A DNA stretch of 64,000 nt from Teichococcus vastitatis. GTDB taxonomy: Bacteria; Pseudomonadota; Alphaproteobacteria; Acetobacterales; Acetobacteraceae. A program made the position numbers and the translations under genes. The notes beneath the pieces were generated by a model, which saw only the letters and a list, made by a program, of their open reading frames with translations, was not told the DNA's origin and searched no databases. Of this stretch, positions 17,900 through 27,322 are shown one piece after another (the first letter of the stretch is position 1; every line of letters starts with the position of its first letter). The DNA is taken from the NCBI RefSeq assembly GCF_003604215.1, contig NZ_QXGS01000005.1, forward strand, positions 166,177-230,176. The letters are read 5' to 3'.

Positions 17900-19339
17900 A
17901 TGACCTTTATCTCCTACGCGCAGAACGGTGAGGACGTCATCCTGTGGCGGGCGCTGCAGCATGTGGAGAACGGCTTCTACATCGATGTCGGGGCTTGGGA
18001 CCCGCTGGATGACTCGGTGACGCACGCCTTCTATGAGCGCGGCTGGAGCGGCATCAACATCGAGCCGTCACGCGAGTATTACGAGCGGTGCGTGCAGCAG
18101 CGCTCGCGCGACATCAACCTCAACGTGGCCCTCGGCGCGGTCCCGGGGGTTGTGCGGTTCATGAACGTCAATGAGACCGGCCTGTCCTCCACCGTTGAGG
18201 CTTCCGCCGCCGCCGCAGCCGCCCGGGGCTGGGCCGTCCAGTCCCGCGACGTGCCGGCGCTGACCCTGAAGGATGTGTGCGCCAGCTTCAGCCCGCCGGA
18301 GATCCACTTCCTCAAAATCGATGTCGAGGGCGGCGAGTTGGCCGTGCTGCAGGGCGCCGATTTCAATCGCTTCCGGCCCTGGATCGTTGTGGTCGAGGCC
18401 ACTCTGCCCAACAGCCGGGAACGCAGCGACAGCGAATGGGAACCAATCCTGCTGCAGGCCGGGTACCATCGTGTCTTGTTCGACGGCCTGAACCTCTACT
18501 TCGTGGCGGAAGAACACCAGGAACTCGCCCAGCACCTCACCTCTGGCGCCTGCACCCTGGATAACTTCCGCTCCATCAACGCTGTCCGGTCTGAGGAGCG
18601 CGCATCGCAGCTGGAGGCGCGGCTTGCCGAGCGGCAAGCCGCGCTTGAGCAGATGCGGACGCAGCTGGAACAGGCACAGGACCGTCTGCGGGAGGGGGAG
18701 CAGGCCGCCAGCCAGGCGGATAGCGAGCGGGCGGCCATGGCCGCCGCGCACGCGGCCGAGATGGCGGCGCAGCAGAGCAAGCTGGAGACAGCCGTGCGCG
18801 CCCTGGCGCAGTCGGAGCGTAAATCGGCGGAGCAGGCCCGGCAGCTTCGCGACGCCACGCTGCGGCTCCGGCGGCAGGGAGAGGTGCTGGACGAGATCAG
18901 CCAGATCGTTGCCAGCGGAACGGCCCAGAGCGAAGTGCCGACCAGCGACACCGTGGCGCTGTTGCGCCGGCACCTGGCCGAACAGGCCCACCGCATCGCC
19001 CTGCTGCACCAGCAGCAGGCTGAGGTGATCCTGCACCGCGATAACCTGCTGTCCTCGACCTCCTGGCAGGTGACGCGGCCGCTGCGCAAGGTGCGCACCG
19101 CACTGCACGTGCTGCGGCGGGATCCCGGCCTGTTCGTGCCGTTGCTCAGCCGCAATCTCCGGCTCCAGCCGCGCCAGCCCGCCCTGCCCGCGCCAGCGCC
19201 GGACCCGGATTCCGTGGCAGCCCCCACCGCACTGCCGCAGATGCCGGCCGGCTATGAGCGGTTGTCGCACCGCGACAGGCTGGTGGCGGCCTTTCGAGGC
19301 GAAGCGGAGCGCCAGCGGCGCTTTCTCAGCAGTCTCTGA
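17900..19339 (+). CDS. FkbM-family methyltransferase with C-terminal coiled coil
   Basis: The 479-residue protein has an FkbM SAM-dependent methyltransferase domain at about 1-215 (FYIDVGAWDP near residue 26, KIDVEGGELAVLQGAD near 140). A long Gln/Glu/Ala-rich coiled coil covers about 225-330, and a further helical tail carries SSTSWQVTRPLRKV, a motif often seen at the ends of polysaccharide glycosyltransferases. AAGGG lies six bases upstream of ATG 17900. The following gene is a tandem glycosyltransferase 53 bases downstream. Together they suggest methylation or chain-length control of a surface polysaccharide. Confidence 0.87.
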   Translation: MTFISYAQNGEDVILWRALQHVENGFYIDVGAWDPLDDSVTHAFYERGWSGINIEPSREYYERCVQQRSRDINLNVALGAVPGVVRFMNVNETGLSSTVEASAAAAAARGWAVQSRDVPALTLKDVCASFSPPEIHFLKIDVEGGELAVLQGADFNRFRPWIVVVEATLPNSRERSDSEWEPILLQAGYHRVLFDGLNLYFVAEEHQELAQHLTSGACTLDNFRSINAVRSEERASQLEARLAERQAALEQMRTQLEQAQDRLREGEQAASQADSERAAMAAAHAAEMAAQQSKLETAVRALAQSERKSAEQARQLRDATLRLRRQGEVLDEISQIVASGTAQSEVPTSDTVALLRRHLAEQAHRIALLHQQQAEVILHRDNLLSSTSWQVTRPLRKVRTALHVLRRDPGLFVPLLSRNLRLQPRQPALPAPAPDPDSVAAPTALPQMPAGYERLSHRDRLVAAFRGEAERQRRFLSSL

Positions 19340-19392
19340 CCGCGCCTCTCCCGTACAACGAATTGCCGACCGGCGCCGAGGAACGACGACGC

Positions 19393-21918
19393 ATGCGAAT
19401 TGCCATTGATATGCAGGGGGCGCTGACGGCGGGTTCGCGGCCGCGCGGCATCGGCCGCTACACCAGCCAGCTGGTGCACGCCATGGTGCAGCAGCGCGGT
19501 GACGACGATCTCCGGCTGGTTCTCAATGCCAACCATGCGGCGGCGGCGGAAGCAGTGGCGGCGGAATATGCTCCGCTGCTGCCGCGCGACGCGATCTCCC
19601 GCTACCGGGTGCCGGTGGGCTCGGATCTTCATCTTCCGCCCGCGGCGCCGGAGCGGCGGCTGGGCGATGCCATCGTGCGGCGGCACATCGCCGGGCTGCA
19701 GCCCGACGTGATGATGGCCACCAGCCTGTTCGAACCCGCCGCGGCGGATTTCAGCCCGCTCGACCTGTCGCGCTATCCAGCGCGGTTGTCCGCCTGCATC
19801 CTGTATGACCTGGTCCCGCTGCTGTTCAGGGATTTGTACCTGAACAATCCGGTGGCGGAACTGAGCTACCGCGCCACCGCCGCGTCGCTGGCGCAGACGC
19901 ACCTTCTGCTGGCCATCTCGGAATCGGCCAGGCGCGACGCCATCCGGCTGCTCGACCTGGATCCCGGCAGGGTGGTGAATATCTCCGGCGCGGCGGATGG
20001 CCGGTTCGGCCCCCTTCAGCTCTCGTCCGATCAGGCCCAACCCCTGCTGGCGCGGCTCGGCCTCGAGCGCCCGTTCGTGATGTATGTCAGCGGTGCCGAT
20101 CCGCGCAAAAACCTGTCCGGCGCGGTGGCCGCCTTCGCCGCCCTTCCCGATCCGCTCCGGCAATCGCACCAGTTGCTGCTGGTCACCAATCTGGGAGCCG
20201 GCGAAGCGGAGTTCCGCCAGAAGGCGGAGGCGCTCGGCCTGCCGCCGCAGCAACTAGTGCTGACCTCCGGCCTCGACGATGAGGCCCTGGTCCGGCTGAT
20301 GAACCTGGCCACCGTTTTCCTGTTTCCGTCTCTGTACGAAGGCTTCGGGCTCCCCGTCCTGGAGGCGATGCAGTGCGGCACGCCCGTGCTGGCCGCGAAC
20401 ACCTCCAGCATCCCCGAGATCATCGATCGCGGCGACCTGTTGTTCGACGCCGGCGACAATTCTGGAGCCGCGGCCGGTCTGGCACGGCTGCTCGGCGACG
20501 CGGCATTGCGACGTGAGATCTCCGACTGGGGCATTCGCCGGGCGGCGTCATTCACCTGGCAACGCTCCGCCCGGACCGCCCTCGACGCGATGCGCGAACG
20601 GCTCGCCGAACCCCCGCCCTTCCACGCCATACCCTGCGAACTGCTCGATCTCGACAACGCCCGAACAGAGTTCGGCGGCATCCTGGCGGGCGCCCCGGCC
20701 CTCGATGAGCGGATCGGCGCGGTGGTCGACGACCTGCTGTTCAGCGTGCCCGGATTCCAGGAGGGTGCCTCGCGTCGGCTATTGATCGACGTCAGCATGA
20801 CGCAGGGAACTGATCTGTGGAGCGGCATCCAGCGCGTCGTGCGGCAGGTCACCGCCGCCTTCTACGAGCAGCCGCTGCGGGACGGCGTCATTCCCCTTGC
20901 CGTGCGGCTGGAACCGCTGGCCGCCTTCTCGGTGCCGGATTTCGTGGCGGCCACCCTGGACCGCCCGCCGGCCGGCCTGCCGTACCAAGTGGAGATCCGC
21001 GACGGCGACGACCTGTTCATGCTGGACTCCAGTTGGGAACACTATGCCAGTTTTGCGCCGGTGTTCACCGAGGTCGAACGGCAGGGCGGCCGGGTCATCA
21101 CCTGCATCTACGACCTGATCCCCGAACTGCATCCTGAGGTGTGCACCGAGAACATGCCGGAGGTGCATGGCCGCTGGCTGGCCAACGCCGTTCGGCACAG
21201 CCACGGGCTGATCTGCATCTCGCGCGCCGTGGCGGATGAGCTGATCGCCTATATCCGCAACAATGCCCTGTCTCACCGGCCCGGGCTGCGCATCGGCTGG
21301 TTTCACTGCGGCTCCAACATCCAGAGGGCGGGAACAACCCTGCCGGCTCAGCCGGCCACGGTTCAGGCCTTTGCCGGGCCACAGCCGGTGTTTGTCTGCG
21401 TCGGCACGCTGGAACCGCGCAAGGCGCAGGACCTGGCCCTCGACGCCTTCGAGCAGCTCTGGGCCCAGGGGATCGATGCCAGCCTGTGCTTGATCGGGAA
21501 GCTGGGCTGGAAGGTCGAGGCCCTGGCGGCGCGCATCCGCTCGCACCCGGAGCATGGCAAGCGGCTGCACTGGCTGAACGATGCGCGCGATGCCGACGTG
21601 GTGTTCGCCTACAACCACGCTGAGGCGGTGCTCTGTACCTCCCTCGCCGAAGGCTTCGGCCTGCCGATCGCCGAGGCGGCCCGGATGGAGCGCCCGGTGA
21701 TCTGCAGCGACATTCCGGTGTTCCGTGAAGTGGGCGGCGCCGGCGCGGTGTATTTCCCCGTCGGCGATGCCGCTGCGCTGGCGGGCACGCTTCGGCGGTG
21801 GCTGGACGGCGAACGGCCGGCCGATCCGACCAAGGTGTCGCGAAACTCCTGGGCGGACGCCGCGCTGCGCATCCGCGAGGTTCTCTACGAGGGCGACTGG
21901 TACCGCCGCCTGGACTGA
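19393..21918 (+). CDS. Tandem-domain glycosyltransferase family 4 protein
   Basis: The 841-residue protein holds two GT4-like (GT-B) modules. Module 1 starts with MRIAIDMQGALTAGSRPRGIGRYT and has its donor-binding E-x7-E motif near 315 (LYEGFGLPVLEAMQCG). Module 2 begins near 460 (LLIDVSMTQGTDLWSGIQRVVRQ, here broken by memory of order only) and has LAEGFGLPIAEAARM near 751. Two active modules in one chain are typical of enzymes adding alternating sugars to O-antigen-like polymers. ATG 19393 gives the usual N-terminus. It follows the FkbM gene in the same direction. The sugar donors cannot be read from sequence. Confidence 0.88.
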   Translation: MRIAIDMQGALTAGSRPRGIGRYTSQLVHAMVQQRGDDDLRLVLNANHAAAAEAVAAEYAPLLPRDAISRYRVPVGSDLHLPPAAPERRLGDAIVRRHIAGLQPDVMMATSLFEPAAADFSPLDLSRYPARLSACILYDLVPLLFRDLYLNNPVAELSYRATAASLAQTHLLLAISESARRDAIRLLDLDPGRVVNISGAADGRFGPLQLSSDQAQPLLARLGLERPFVMYVSGADPRKNLSGAVAAFAALPDPLRQSHQLLLVTNLGAGEAEFRQKAEALGLPPQQLVLTSGLDDEALVRLMNLATVFLFPSLYEGFGLPVLEAMQCGTPVLAANTSSIPEIIDRGDLLFDAGDNSGAAAGLARLLGDAALRREISDWGIRRAASFTWQRSARTALDAMRERLAEPPPFHAIPCELLDLDNARTEFGGILAGAPALDERIGAVVDDLLFSVPGFQEGASRRLLIDVSMTQGTDLWSGIQRVVRQVTAAFYEQPLRDGVIPLAVRLEPLAAFSVPDFVAATLDRPPAGLPYQVEIRDGDDLFMLDSSWEHYASFAPVFTEVERQGGRVITCIYDLIPELHPEVCTENMPEVHGRWLANAVRHSHGLICISRAVADELIAYIRNNALSHRPGLRIGWFHCGSNIQRAGTTLPAQPATVQAFAGPQPVFVCVGTLEPRKAQDLALDAFEQLWAQGIDASLCLIGKLGWKVEALAARIRSHPEHGKRLHWLNDARDADVVFAYNHAEAVLCTSLAEGFGLPIAEAARMERPVICSDIPVFREVGGAGAVYFPVGDAAALAGTLRRWLDGERPADPTKVSRNSWADAALRIREVLYEGDWYRRLD

Positions 21919-22051
21919 AGACCGGGTCGGCCCTGCGGCGCCCCAGGGCCTTCTAGCCGGTCAGCGGCAGGGCAAGCCGGGACCCCACGGCGGCCCGGCC
22001 ATCGCCGCCGCCGGCCGCAATCCATCGGGGCGCGGCCGGAGCAGCCTGGTG

Positions 22052-22882
22052 CTACGACAGCAGCGCGTAGATCATGCGCACCGCAGTGATCGCCAGGAAC
22101 ACGGCGAAGGCCCGCTTCAGCATCAGTGGCGGAATGGTGTGCGCGAGATGCACCCCCCAGGGCGTCGCCAGGATCGAGCTGGGCACGATCAGCGCGAAGC
22201 CGACCAGGTTGATGTAGCCTACGGAGAAGGGCGGCAGCATCGGGTCGCCCCATCCGCCCCAAAGAAAGCCGATTGTTGCCGGGATCGAGATGATCAGCCC
22301 GAACACCGATGCGGTCGCCACCGCCGAGCGGATCGGTGTGCCGAACATCGACAGGATCGGCACGCCCACCGTGCCGCCGCCGATTCCCATCATGGCCGAC
22401 ACCGTGCCGATGAAGCCGCCGATGCCCCACAAGCCCGGGCCGCGCGGTGTCTGTTCGCGCAGCCGGAAATCCACGCCGGTCAGGCCCATGTTGAGCGCCA
22501 CCAGCAGCGCGATGGCGGCGAATACAGCCGACAACGCGTCGCCGTGCAGCCAGATCGCCAGCACGGTGCCGAGCACCACCCCGAGGATCATGGAAGGCCA
22601 GATCGCCCGCAGCAGCCCGGTATCGATGGCGCCCTTGGCGTGGTGCTTGCGGGCCGACACGATGGAGGTCGGGATGATGGTGGCGAGGCTCGTGCCCACC
22701 GCCAGCTTCATCTGCACCGCCTCGGGGATGCCGAGCAGCGGAAACACGTTGAACAGCACGGGGACGATGACGATGCCGCCACCGACGCCCAGCAGCCCGG
22801 CAAGCGTGCCCGACAGCAAGCCGGTGACGGCCATGGCGAAGGCGAGCCCCGCGAGCCAGTAGGGATCGGACATATGTTCCAT
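22052..22882 (-). CDS. TauE/SafE family membrane permease (copy 1)
   Basis: The 276-residue integral membrane protein has the duplicated TauE/SafE pattern: GTLAGLLGVGGGIVIVPVL in the N-terminal half and GTVSAMMGIGGGTVGVPIL in the C-terminal half, with about eight hydrophobic helices. The family exports sulfite, sulfoacetate or related organic anions. It is transcribed away from a second TauE/SafE gene whose start lies 41 bases off, so the two share a promoter region. The two copies belong to different subgroups. Substrate not known. Confidence 0.88.
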   Translation of the reverse strand: MEHMSDPYWLAGLAFAMAVTGLLSGTLAGLLGVGGGIVIVPVLFNVFPLLGIPEAVQMKLAVGTSLATIIPTSIVSARKHHAKGAIDTGLLRAIWPSMILGVVLGTVLAIWLHGDALSAVFAAIALLVALNMGLTGVDFRLREQTPRGPGLWGIGGFIGTVSAMMGIGGGTVGVPILSMFGTPIRSAVATASVFGLIISIPATIGFLWGGWGDPMLPPFSVGYINLVGFALIVPSSILATPWGVHLAHTIPPLMLKRAFAVFLAITAVRMIYALLS

Positions 22883-22923
22883 GCGGAGCGTAAACCTTGG
22901 CGTTCTTGGACGAAGGGAGCATC

Positions 22924-23742
22924 GTGCTTACACCGCCCCCGAGGTCCCGTCAGCCCGTGCCCCCTGTTCCCGCCTGGTCCGACTACCTCATCACCGATCC
23001 GCTGTTTTACCTGCTGGCTGTTCCGGCGCTGCTGATCACCGGCATCAGCAAGGGCGGCTTCGCGTCCGGCGGCGGCAACCTTTCGGTGCCAGCGATGGCG
23101 CTGCTGATCCCCGCGCCGCAGGCGGCCGCCATCTCGCTGCCGATCCTGTGCGCCATAGACCTCGCGGGGCTGCGGGCGTGGTGGGGCCGCTGGAACAAGC
23201 GGGAGATGCGGGTGATCCTTCCGGGCGGGCTGCTTGGCATCCTGGTCGGCGCCTTCGCCTTCGGGCTGATGACCGACCGCGCCACCAAGCTGATAGTGGG
23301 CGGTATCGCGCTGGCCTTCCTCGCGCGCTCCCTCTGGCTCGGCCGCCACGGCTCGGCGCCGCCGCCGGCCGCGCACAGCGCGGCGCGCGGCGGCTTCTGG
23401 TCCGCGTTGTCCGGCTTCACCTCCACCATCGCCCATGCCGGCGGGCCGCCACTCGCCGTCTATCTCTACCCGTTGCGGCTGGAGCGGGCGCAACTCGCCG
23501 CCACCACGGTGGTGTTCTTCGGTGTGATGAACTACGTGAAGCTGGTGCCCTACGCGTTGCTCGGACAGCTCAGCCTGCAGAACCTGCTGACCAGCCTGGT
23601 GCTGCTGCCCCTGGCTCCGATCGGCGTGTGGATCGGCGTTTGGCTGCAAAGGCGCATCTCCGACCGGCTGTTCTACCGGACGGTCTATATCCTTCTCGGC
23701 ACCACCGGCCTGAAGCTGGTGGCCGATGGCCTCGGCTCGTGA
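22924..23742 (+). CDS. TauE/SafE family membrane permease (copy 2)
   Basis: The 272-residue membrane protein shows ITGISKGGFASGGGNLSVPAM in its first half and GFTSTIAHAGGPPLAVYL in its second, with about eight transmembrane helices. GTG 22924 was chosen because GAAGGGAG lies about six bases before it; a TTG at 22897 would add nine residues and sits in the ribosome-binding region instead. It ends in a possible GTGA overlap with a racemase gene. The order permease-racemase suggests export or import of an organic acid or amino acid derivative, which is only inference. Confidence 0.87.
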   Translation: MLTPPPRSRQPVPPVPAWSDYLITDPLFYLLAVPALLITGISKGGFASGGGNLSVPAMALLIPAPQAAAISLPILCAIDLAGLRAWWGRWNKREMRVILPGGLLGILVGAFAFGLMTDRATKLIVGGIALAFLARSLWLGRHGSAPPPAAHSAARGGFWSALSGFTSTIAHAGGPPLAVYLYPLRLERAQLAATTVVFFGVMNYVKLVPYALLGQLSLQNLLTSLVLLPLAPIGVWIGVWLQRRISDRLFYRTVYILLGTTGLKLVADGLGS

Positions 23743-23750
23743 GCATCACC

Positions 23751-24461
23751 ATGTCCTATGCACCCTTTCTCGGCGTTCTCGGCGGCATGGGTCCGCTGGC
23801 CAGCGCGCAGTTCATGCTGCGCTTGACCCTGCTGACCCCGGCTGAGCGCGACCAGGATCACCTGCCCGCCCTGCTCTGGTCCGACCCGCGCGTGCCCGAC
23901 CGCACCGCCGCCCGTCTGTCCGGCGGCGAAGACCCGCTGCCCTGGCTGCTGCGCGGCATCCGCGGGCTGGAAGCGGCCGGCTGCGGCGCCATCGCCATCC
24001 CCTGCAACACCGCCCATGGCTGGTACGAGGGCATGGCGGAGGCAACCCGGCTGCCAATCCTGCACATCGTTGACGCCGCGGCCGAGGAGCTGGCGCGGCA
24101 GGGTATTCCCGGCGGCTGCATCGGGGTGATGGGCACCGCCGGCACGCTGGCCATGCGGCTCTACCAGCAGCGGCTGGAGCATCGCGGCTATCAGTGCATC
24201 GTGCCCGAGGAGGCGGAGATGCAGGCGCTGGTATCGCCCGGCATCGCCCTGGTGAAATCCAACCGCGTGGCCGAGTCGTTTCCGCTGCTGGCCGAGGCCG
24301 CCCGCAACCTCAAGAACCGCGGCGCCGCGGCGGTGGTGCTGGGCTGCACCGAAATCCCGCTGGGCATCCAGGCCGGCCCGGCCGCGACGGCCATCGGGCT
24401 GCCGCTGGTGGATACCATCGACGCCTTGGCGCTGGCGGCGCTGCGCTGGGCGGGACGCTGA
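23751..24461 (+). CDS. Aspartate/glutamate racemase family protein
   Basis: The 236-residue protein has both catalytic cysteines of the cofactor-independent racemase family: AIPCNTAHGWYEGM and VVLGCTEIPLGI. The N-terminal GVLGGMGPLASAQFMLRLT is typical of the aspartate racemase subgroup. ATG 23751 is used; a GTG at 23739 overlapping the permease stop would add four residues, and no clear ribosome binding site separates the two. Likely substrate is L/D-aspartate or a close analogue. It seems cotranscribed with the TauE/SafE permease. Confidence 0.9.
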   Translation: MSYAPFLGVLGGMGPLASAQFMLRLTLLTPAERDQDHLPALLWSDPRVPDRTAARLSGGEDPLPWLLRGIRGLEAAGCGAIAIPCNTAHGWYEGMAEATRLPILHIVDAAAEELARQGIPGGCIGVMGTAGTLAMRLYQQRLEHRGYQCIVPEEAEMQALVSPGIALVKSNRVAESFPLLAEAARNLKNRGAAAVVLGCTEIPLGIQAGPAATAIGLPLVDTIDALALAALRWAGR

Positions 24462-24503
24462 ACCGCTCCCGGACGGTGGCGCCTCGCGTGGGGGTGGACC
24501 CGT

Positions 24504-25049
24504 CTAGGACGGGGACGACGCCGCGCCTTCCAGCAGCGCCACCGCCGCCGCCGCGCCCATGGTGCGCGCCGCATCCAGCGCCGTGATGCCACGCGCGTCG
24601 CGCAGCCAGGCATTGGCGCCGCGCGTCAGCAGTAACTGCATGATGTCCACGCGGTCGAACATGGCGGCCGTCATGAAGGCAGTGCGGCCGTCGGCACCGG
24701 TGCCATCCACCAACGCGCCATGCTGCAGCAGCAGCTCCACCACCGGCAATTCGCCCTTGAAGGCGGCGGCGGCCAGCGGCGTCTGGCCGCGATCGTTCAG
24801 CCGATTCGGATCGGCGCCGCGCTCCAGCAGCACGCACACCGCCGCGGCTCGCCCGTGATAGGCGGCCAGCATGACCAGCGTGTCGCCCTTGTCGTTGCTC
24901 ATGTTGGGCGGCAATCCCTGATCCAGCCACTCCGCCAGGGCCGCGGCATCGCCGGCGCGGGCCGCATCGAAGACGCGGCCGGCGAAGGCGATCACCTCCT
25001 CCCGCGACGGCCCATCCTCTGCGGGTCCAGGGATCAAGGGTTCGGGCAT
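24504..25049 (-). CDS. Ankyrin-repeat protein
   Basis: The 181-residue protein has about four ankyrin repeats (DKGDTLVMLAAYHGRAAAVCVLL, split here into DKGDTLVMLAAYHGRA and the rest; NDRGQTPLAAAAFKGELP; ADGRTAFMTAAMFDRVDI; DARGITALDAARTMG). No signal peptide is seen. Such short bacterial ankyrin proteins bind partner proteins; the partner is unknown. ATG 25049 is chosen because the frame upstream, though open, turns arginine-rich and loses repeat character. It converges with the racemase gene with 42 bases between stops. Confidence 0.82.
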   Translation of the reverse strand: MPEPLIPGPAEDGPSREEVIAFAGRVFDAARAGDAAALAEWLDQGLPPNMSNDKGDTLVMLAAYHGRAAAVCVLLERGADPNRLNDRGQTPLAAAAFKGELPVVELLLQHGALVDGTGADGRTAFMTAAMFDRVDIMQLLLTRGANAWLRDARGITALDAARTMGAAAAVALLEGAASSPS

Positions 25050-25557
25050 GGCATGGCTCCGGGCTGGTCCAGGGTTCCGGCACCAACTAGCAGCGTGGCC
25101 CCGCGGAGAGCCAGCCTGGACAAGCCCGACACTCGGCGCGAGGCTTGCCCTTTCGGGTGGGCCGGCCGATCCGCGGCCCTGCCGCGCCGCTGCCGGAGTT
25201 CGCCGCCTTGCCTCGACCGCCACCTGTCCGGCCCCATGGCAGCCTTGCGCTTCCCTCCGGCGTACAGCCATTCCGCCATCGAGCCGCCCTGCCCGGCGAT
25301 GCTGTCGGTGTTTCGCCGCCTCGCAGCCCGTGAACATGGCCGTTGCTGCCAGCAGGTTCGCCATGGCCGCTCCCACTTCGCCCTCATCGCGGATGTGCTG
25401 CGCATGATGGCCGGACGAAAGGAAATCCCGTGAGGTCAGTCCACCCGCATCGCCTCCCTCTTGCCGCTCTCACGCTGATGGCGCGCGCCGCCGGGTTCCA
25501 GGCCGCACGACCATGCCCGGTCTCCCCACCCGGCGAAGCCGGCCAGGACGTGGCATC
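25050..25557. other. Stretch of about 500 bases without a supported gene
   Basis: Several frames stay open here only because of the high GC content. One - strand frame from 25361 reads like a lipoprotein start (MANLLAATAMFTGCEAAK) with GGGAG before it, but the sequence after it is arginine-rich and runs straight into the ankyrin frame. I see no recognisable domain, RNA or repeat. The right part probably holds the gamma-glutamyltransferase promoter. Confidence 0.4.
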
Positions 25558-27246
25558 GTGAGCGGCTGGCAGCACCGCGCCGGCTCCCCGTTCATGCGGG
25601 AGAAGCAGCCGGCCCTGGCCAGCAAGGGCATGGTGGTCACCAACCATCCGGTGGCCTCGTCTGCGGGGGCGGAGATGCTGCTCTCGGGCGGCAACGCCAT
25701 CGATGCCGCCATCGCCGCCCTGTTCACGCTGACGGTGGTGGAACCGATGATGGTCGGACCGCTCGGCGGCGGCGTCGCCCATCTGCGCCTCGCCGACGGG
25801 CGCCACCTGGTGCTGGACGGGCTGTCCACCGCTCCGGCAGCGGCACGGCCGGACATGTACCGCCCCGTCTCCGGCAGTCTGCCCGACTACCAGGAAACCG
25901 AGGAGCTGGAGAACAAGGTCGGGCCGCTCGCCATGGGCGTTCCCGGGGCGCTGGCCGGCTGGTGCAAGGCGTTGGGCGAGCACGGCACCCTGCCGCTGGC
26001 CGAGGTGTTGCGGCCGGCGATCCGCGCCGCCGCCGAAGGCTTCCGCGTCACGCACTACCTGCGCGGCGCCATCCTTGACGCAGCCGGGGACCTGGCCCGC
26101 GATCCCGGCCTCGCCGCCACCTTTCTGCCCGGCGGCGCCGCGCCGGACGCCGGAGCCCTGCTGCGCCAGCCTGCCCTCGCCGAATCGCTGCGGCTGATCG
26201 CCGCCGAGGGGCCGCGGGCGCTCTATGGCGGCGAGATCGGCCGGGCCCTGGCGGCGCACATGGCCGCCAGCGGCGGGCTGATCACCATCGCCGACCTGGA
26301 GGCCTACAGCGTCGCGGAGCGGAAGCCAGTGATCGGCCACTATCGCGGCTTCGAGGTTCTGGCGCCGCCGCCGCCCTCCTCCTCCGGCGTGCACATGACG
26401 CAGATGCTGAACCTCCTGGAGGGCTACGACCTGGCCGCTTCGGGTTCCGGCAGCGCCGACACCATCCACCTGTTGGCGGAGGCCCTGAAGATGGGCTTCG
26501 CCGACCGTGCCGTCGCAACTGCGGATCCGGCCTTCGTCAAGGTGCCGGTGGAGCGTCTGACCTCCAAGGATTATGCCGTGGAACGCCGCCTCCTGATGCG
26601 GCCGGATCGGGCACAGGACTGGGCACCCGGCATCCCGCAGGCCGAGAGCGCGAATACCACCCACGTCACCGTGGCGGACTCGGCCGGCAACATCGCGGCC
26701 ACCACGCAAACCATCAACAGCCTGTTCGGCGCCCGCTTCTCGATCCCCGGCACCGGGCTGATCGCCAACAACTACATGTTCAATTTCGATCCGCATCCGG
26801 GCCAGGCATTGTCCGTGGCGCCGGGAAAGCGGGTCTTCACCTCGATGGCACCCACCATCGTCCGCAAGGATGGCAAGCCCGTCTTCGCGCTCGGGCTGCC
26901 GGGCGGACTGCGGATCTTCGGCTCGGCCATGCAGGCGGTGATCAACCTGATCGATCACGGCATGGATTTGCAGGATGCGGTGGAAGCGCCGCGGATCTGG
27001 ACCCAGGGCCACACGCTGGAGTTGGAGCCGACCGTGGCGGCGGAGGTGGATGCGAGGCTCGCGGCTCTCGGCCACCGGGTGCAGCGCGTGAAGCATATCG
27101 GCGGTGGCATGGGCGCGGTGCGGTTCCACGCGGACGGGATGCTGGAAGGCGCCGCCTGCTGGCGTGCCGATGGCACGCCCGTCGGCATCTCGGGCGGGCC
27201 GGCACGGCCTGACGTCCGCTTCAACCCCGAAGTGGGCGGCCGCTGA
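25558..27246 (+). CDS. Gamma-glutamyltransferase family protein
   Basis: The 562-residue product is a gamma-glutamyltranspeptidase-type N-terminal nucleophile hydrolase that transfers or hydrolyses gamma-glutamyl groups (glutathione or related amides). It has ASSAGAEMLLSGGNAIDAAI, the autoprocessing site NTTHVTVAD with likely nucleophile Thr367, and the small-subunit SMAPTIVRKDGKP. GTG 25558 is used with AGGACG upstream; ATG 25513 is an alternative. I see no convincing signal peptide, unlike periplasmic E. coli Ggt, so the cellular site is uncertain. A strong stem-loop terminator follows. Confidence 0.88.
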   Translation: MSGWQHRAGSPFMREKQPALASKGMVVTNHPVASSAGAEMLLSGGNAIDAAIAALFTLTVVEPMMVGPLGGGVAHLRLADGRHLVLDGLSTAPAAARPDMYRPVSGSLPDYQETEELENKVGPLAMGVPGALAGWCKALGEHGTLPLAEVLRPAIRAAAEGFRVTHYLRGAILDAAGDLARDPGLAATFLPGGAAPDAGALLRQPALAESLRLIAAEGPRALYGGEIGRALAAHMAASGGLITIADLEAYSVAERKPVIGHYRGFEVLAPPPPSSSGVHMTQMLNLLEGYDLAASGSGSADTIHLLAEALKMGFADRAVATADPAFVKVPVERLTSKDYAVERRLLMRPDRAQDWAPGIPQAESANTTHVTVADSAGNIAATTQTINSLFGARFSIPGTGLIANNYMFNFDPHPGQALSVAPGKRVFTSMAPTIVRKDGKPVFALGLPGGLRIFGSAMQAVINLIDHGMDLQDAVEAPRIWTQGHTLELEPTVAAEVDARLAALGHRVQRVKHIGGGMGAVRFHADGMLEGAACWRADGTPVGISGGPARPDVRFNPEVGGR

Positions 27247-27290
27247 CGCAACAGGCCGCCCGTCGGGATCAACAGGCGGCCTGCACCAAG

Positions 27291-27322
27291 GATCCGGCGG
27301 CATGGCCGCCGGATCGGCTTTT
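27291..27322 (+). terminator. Intrinsic terminator after the gamma-glutamyltransferase gene
   Basis: GATCCGGCGGC-ATG-GCCGCCGGATC forms a perfect 11-bp stem with a 3-base loop, followed by GGCTTTT. The end touches the stop codon of the convergent stress-protein gene. A second, weaker inverted repeat (CAGGCCGCC...GGCGGCCTG) lies just upstream at 27252-27283. Confidence 0.8.

Noticed and set aside
22897-22923. TTG start for the second TauE/SafE gene
   Set aside because: The ribosome binding site GAAGGGAG lies inside this extension and fits GTG 22924.
25050-25361. Extension of the ankyrin protein into an upstream lipoprotein-like start
   Set aside because: The frame is open, but the intervening sequence is arginine-rich and unlike ankyrin or lipoprotein linkers.
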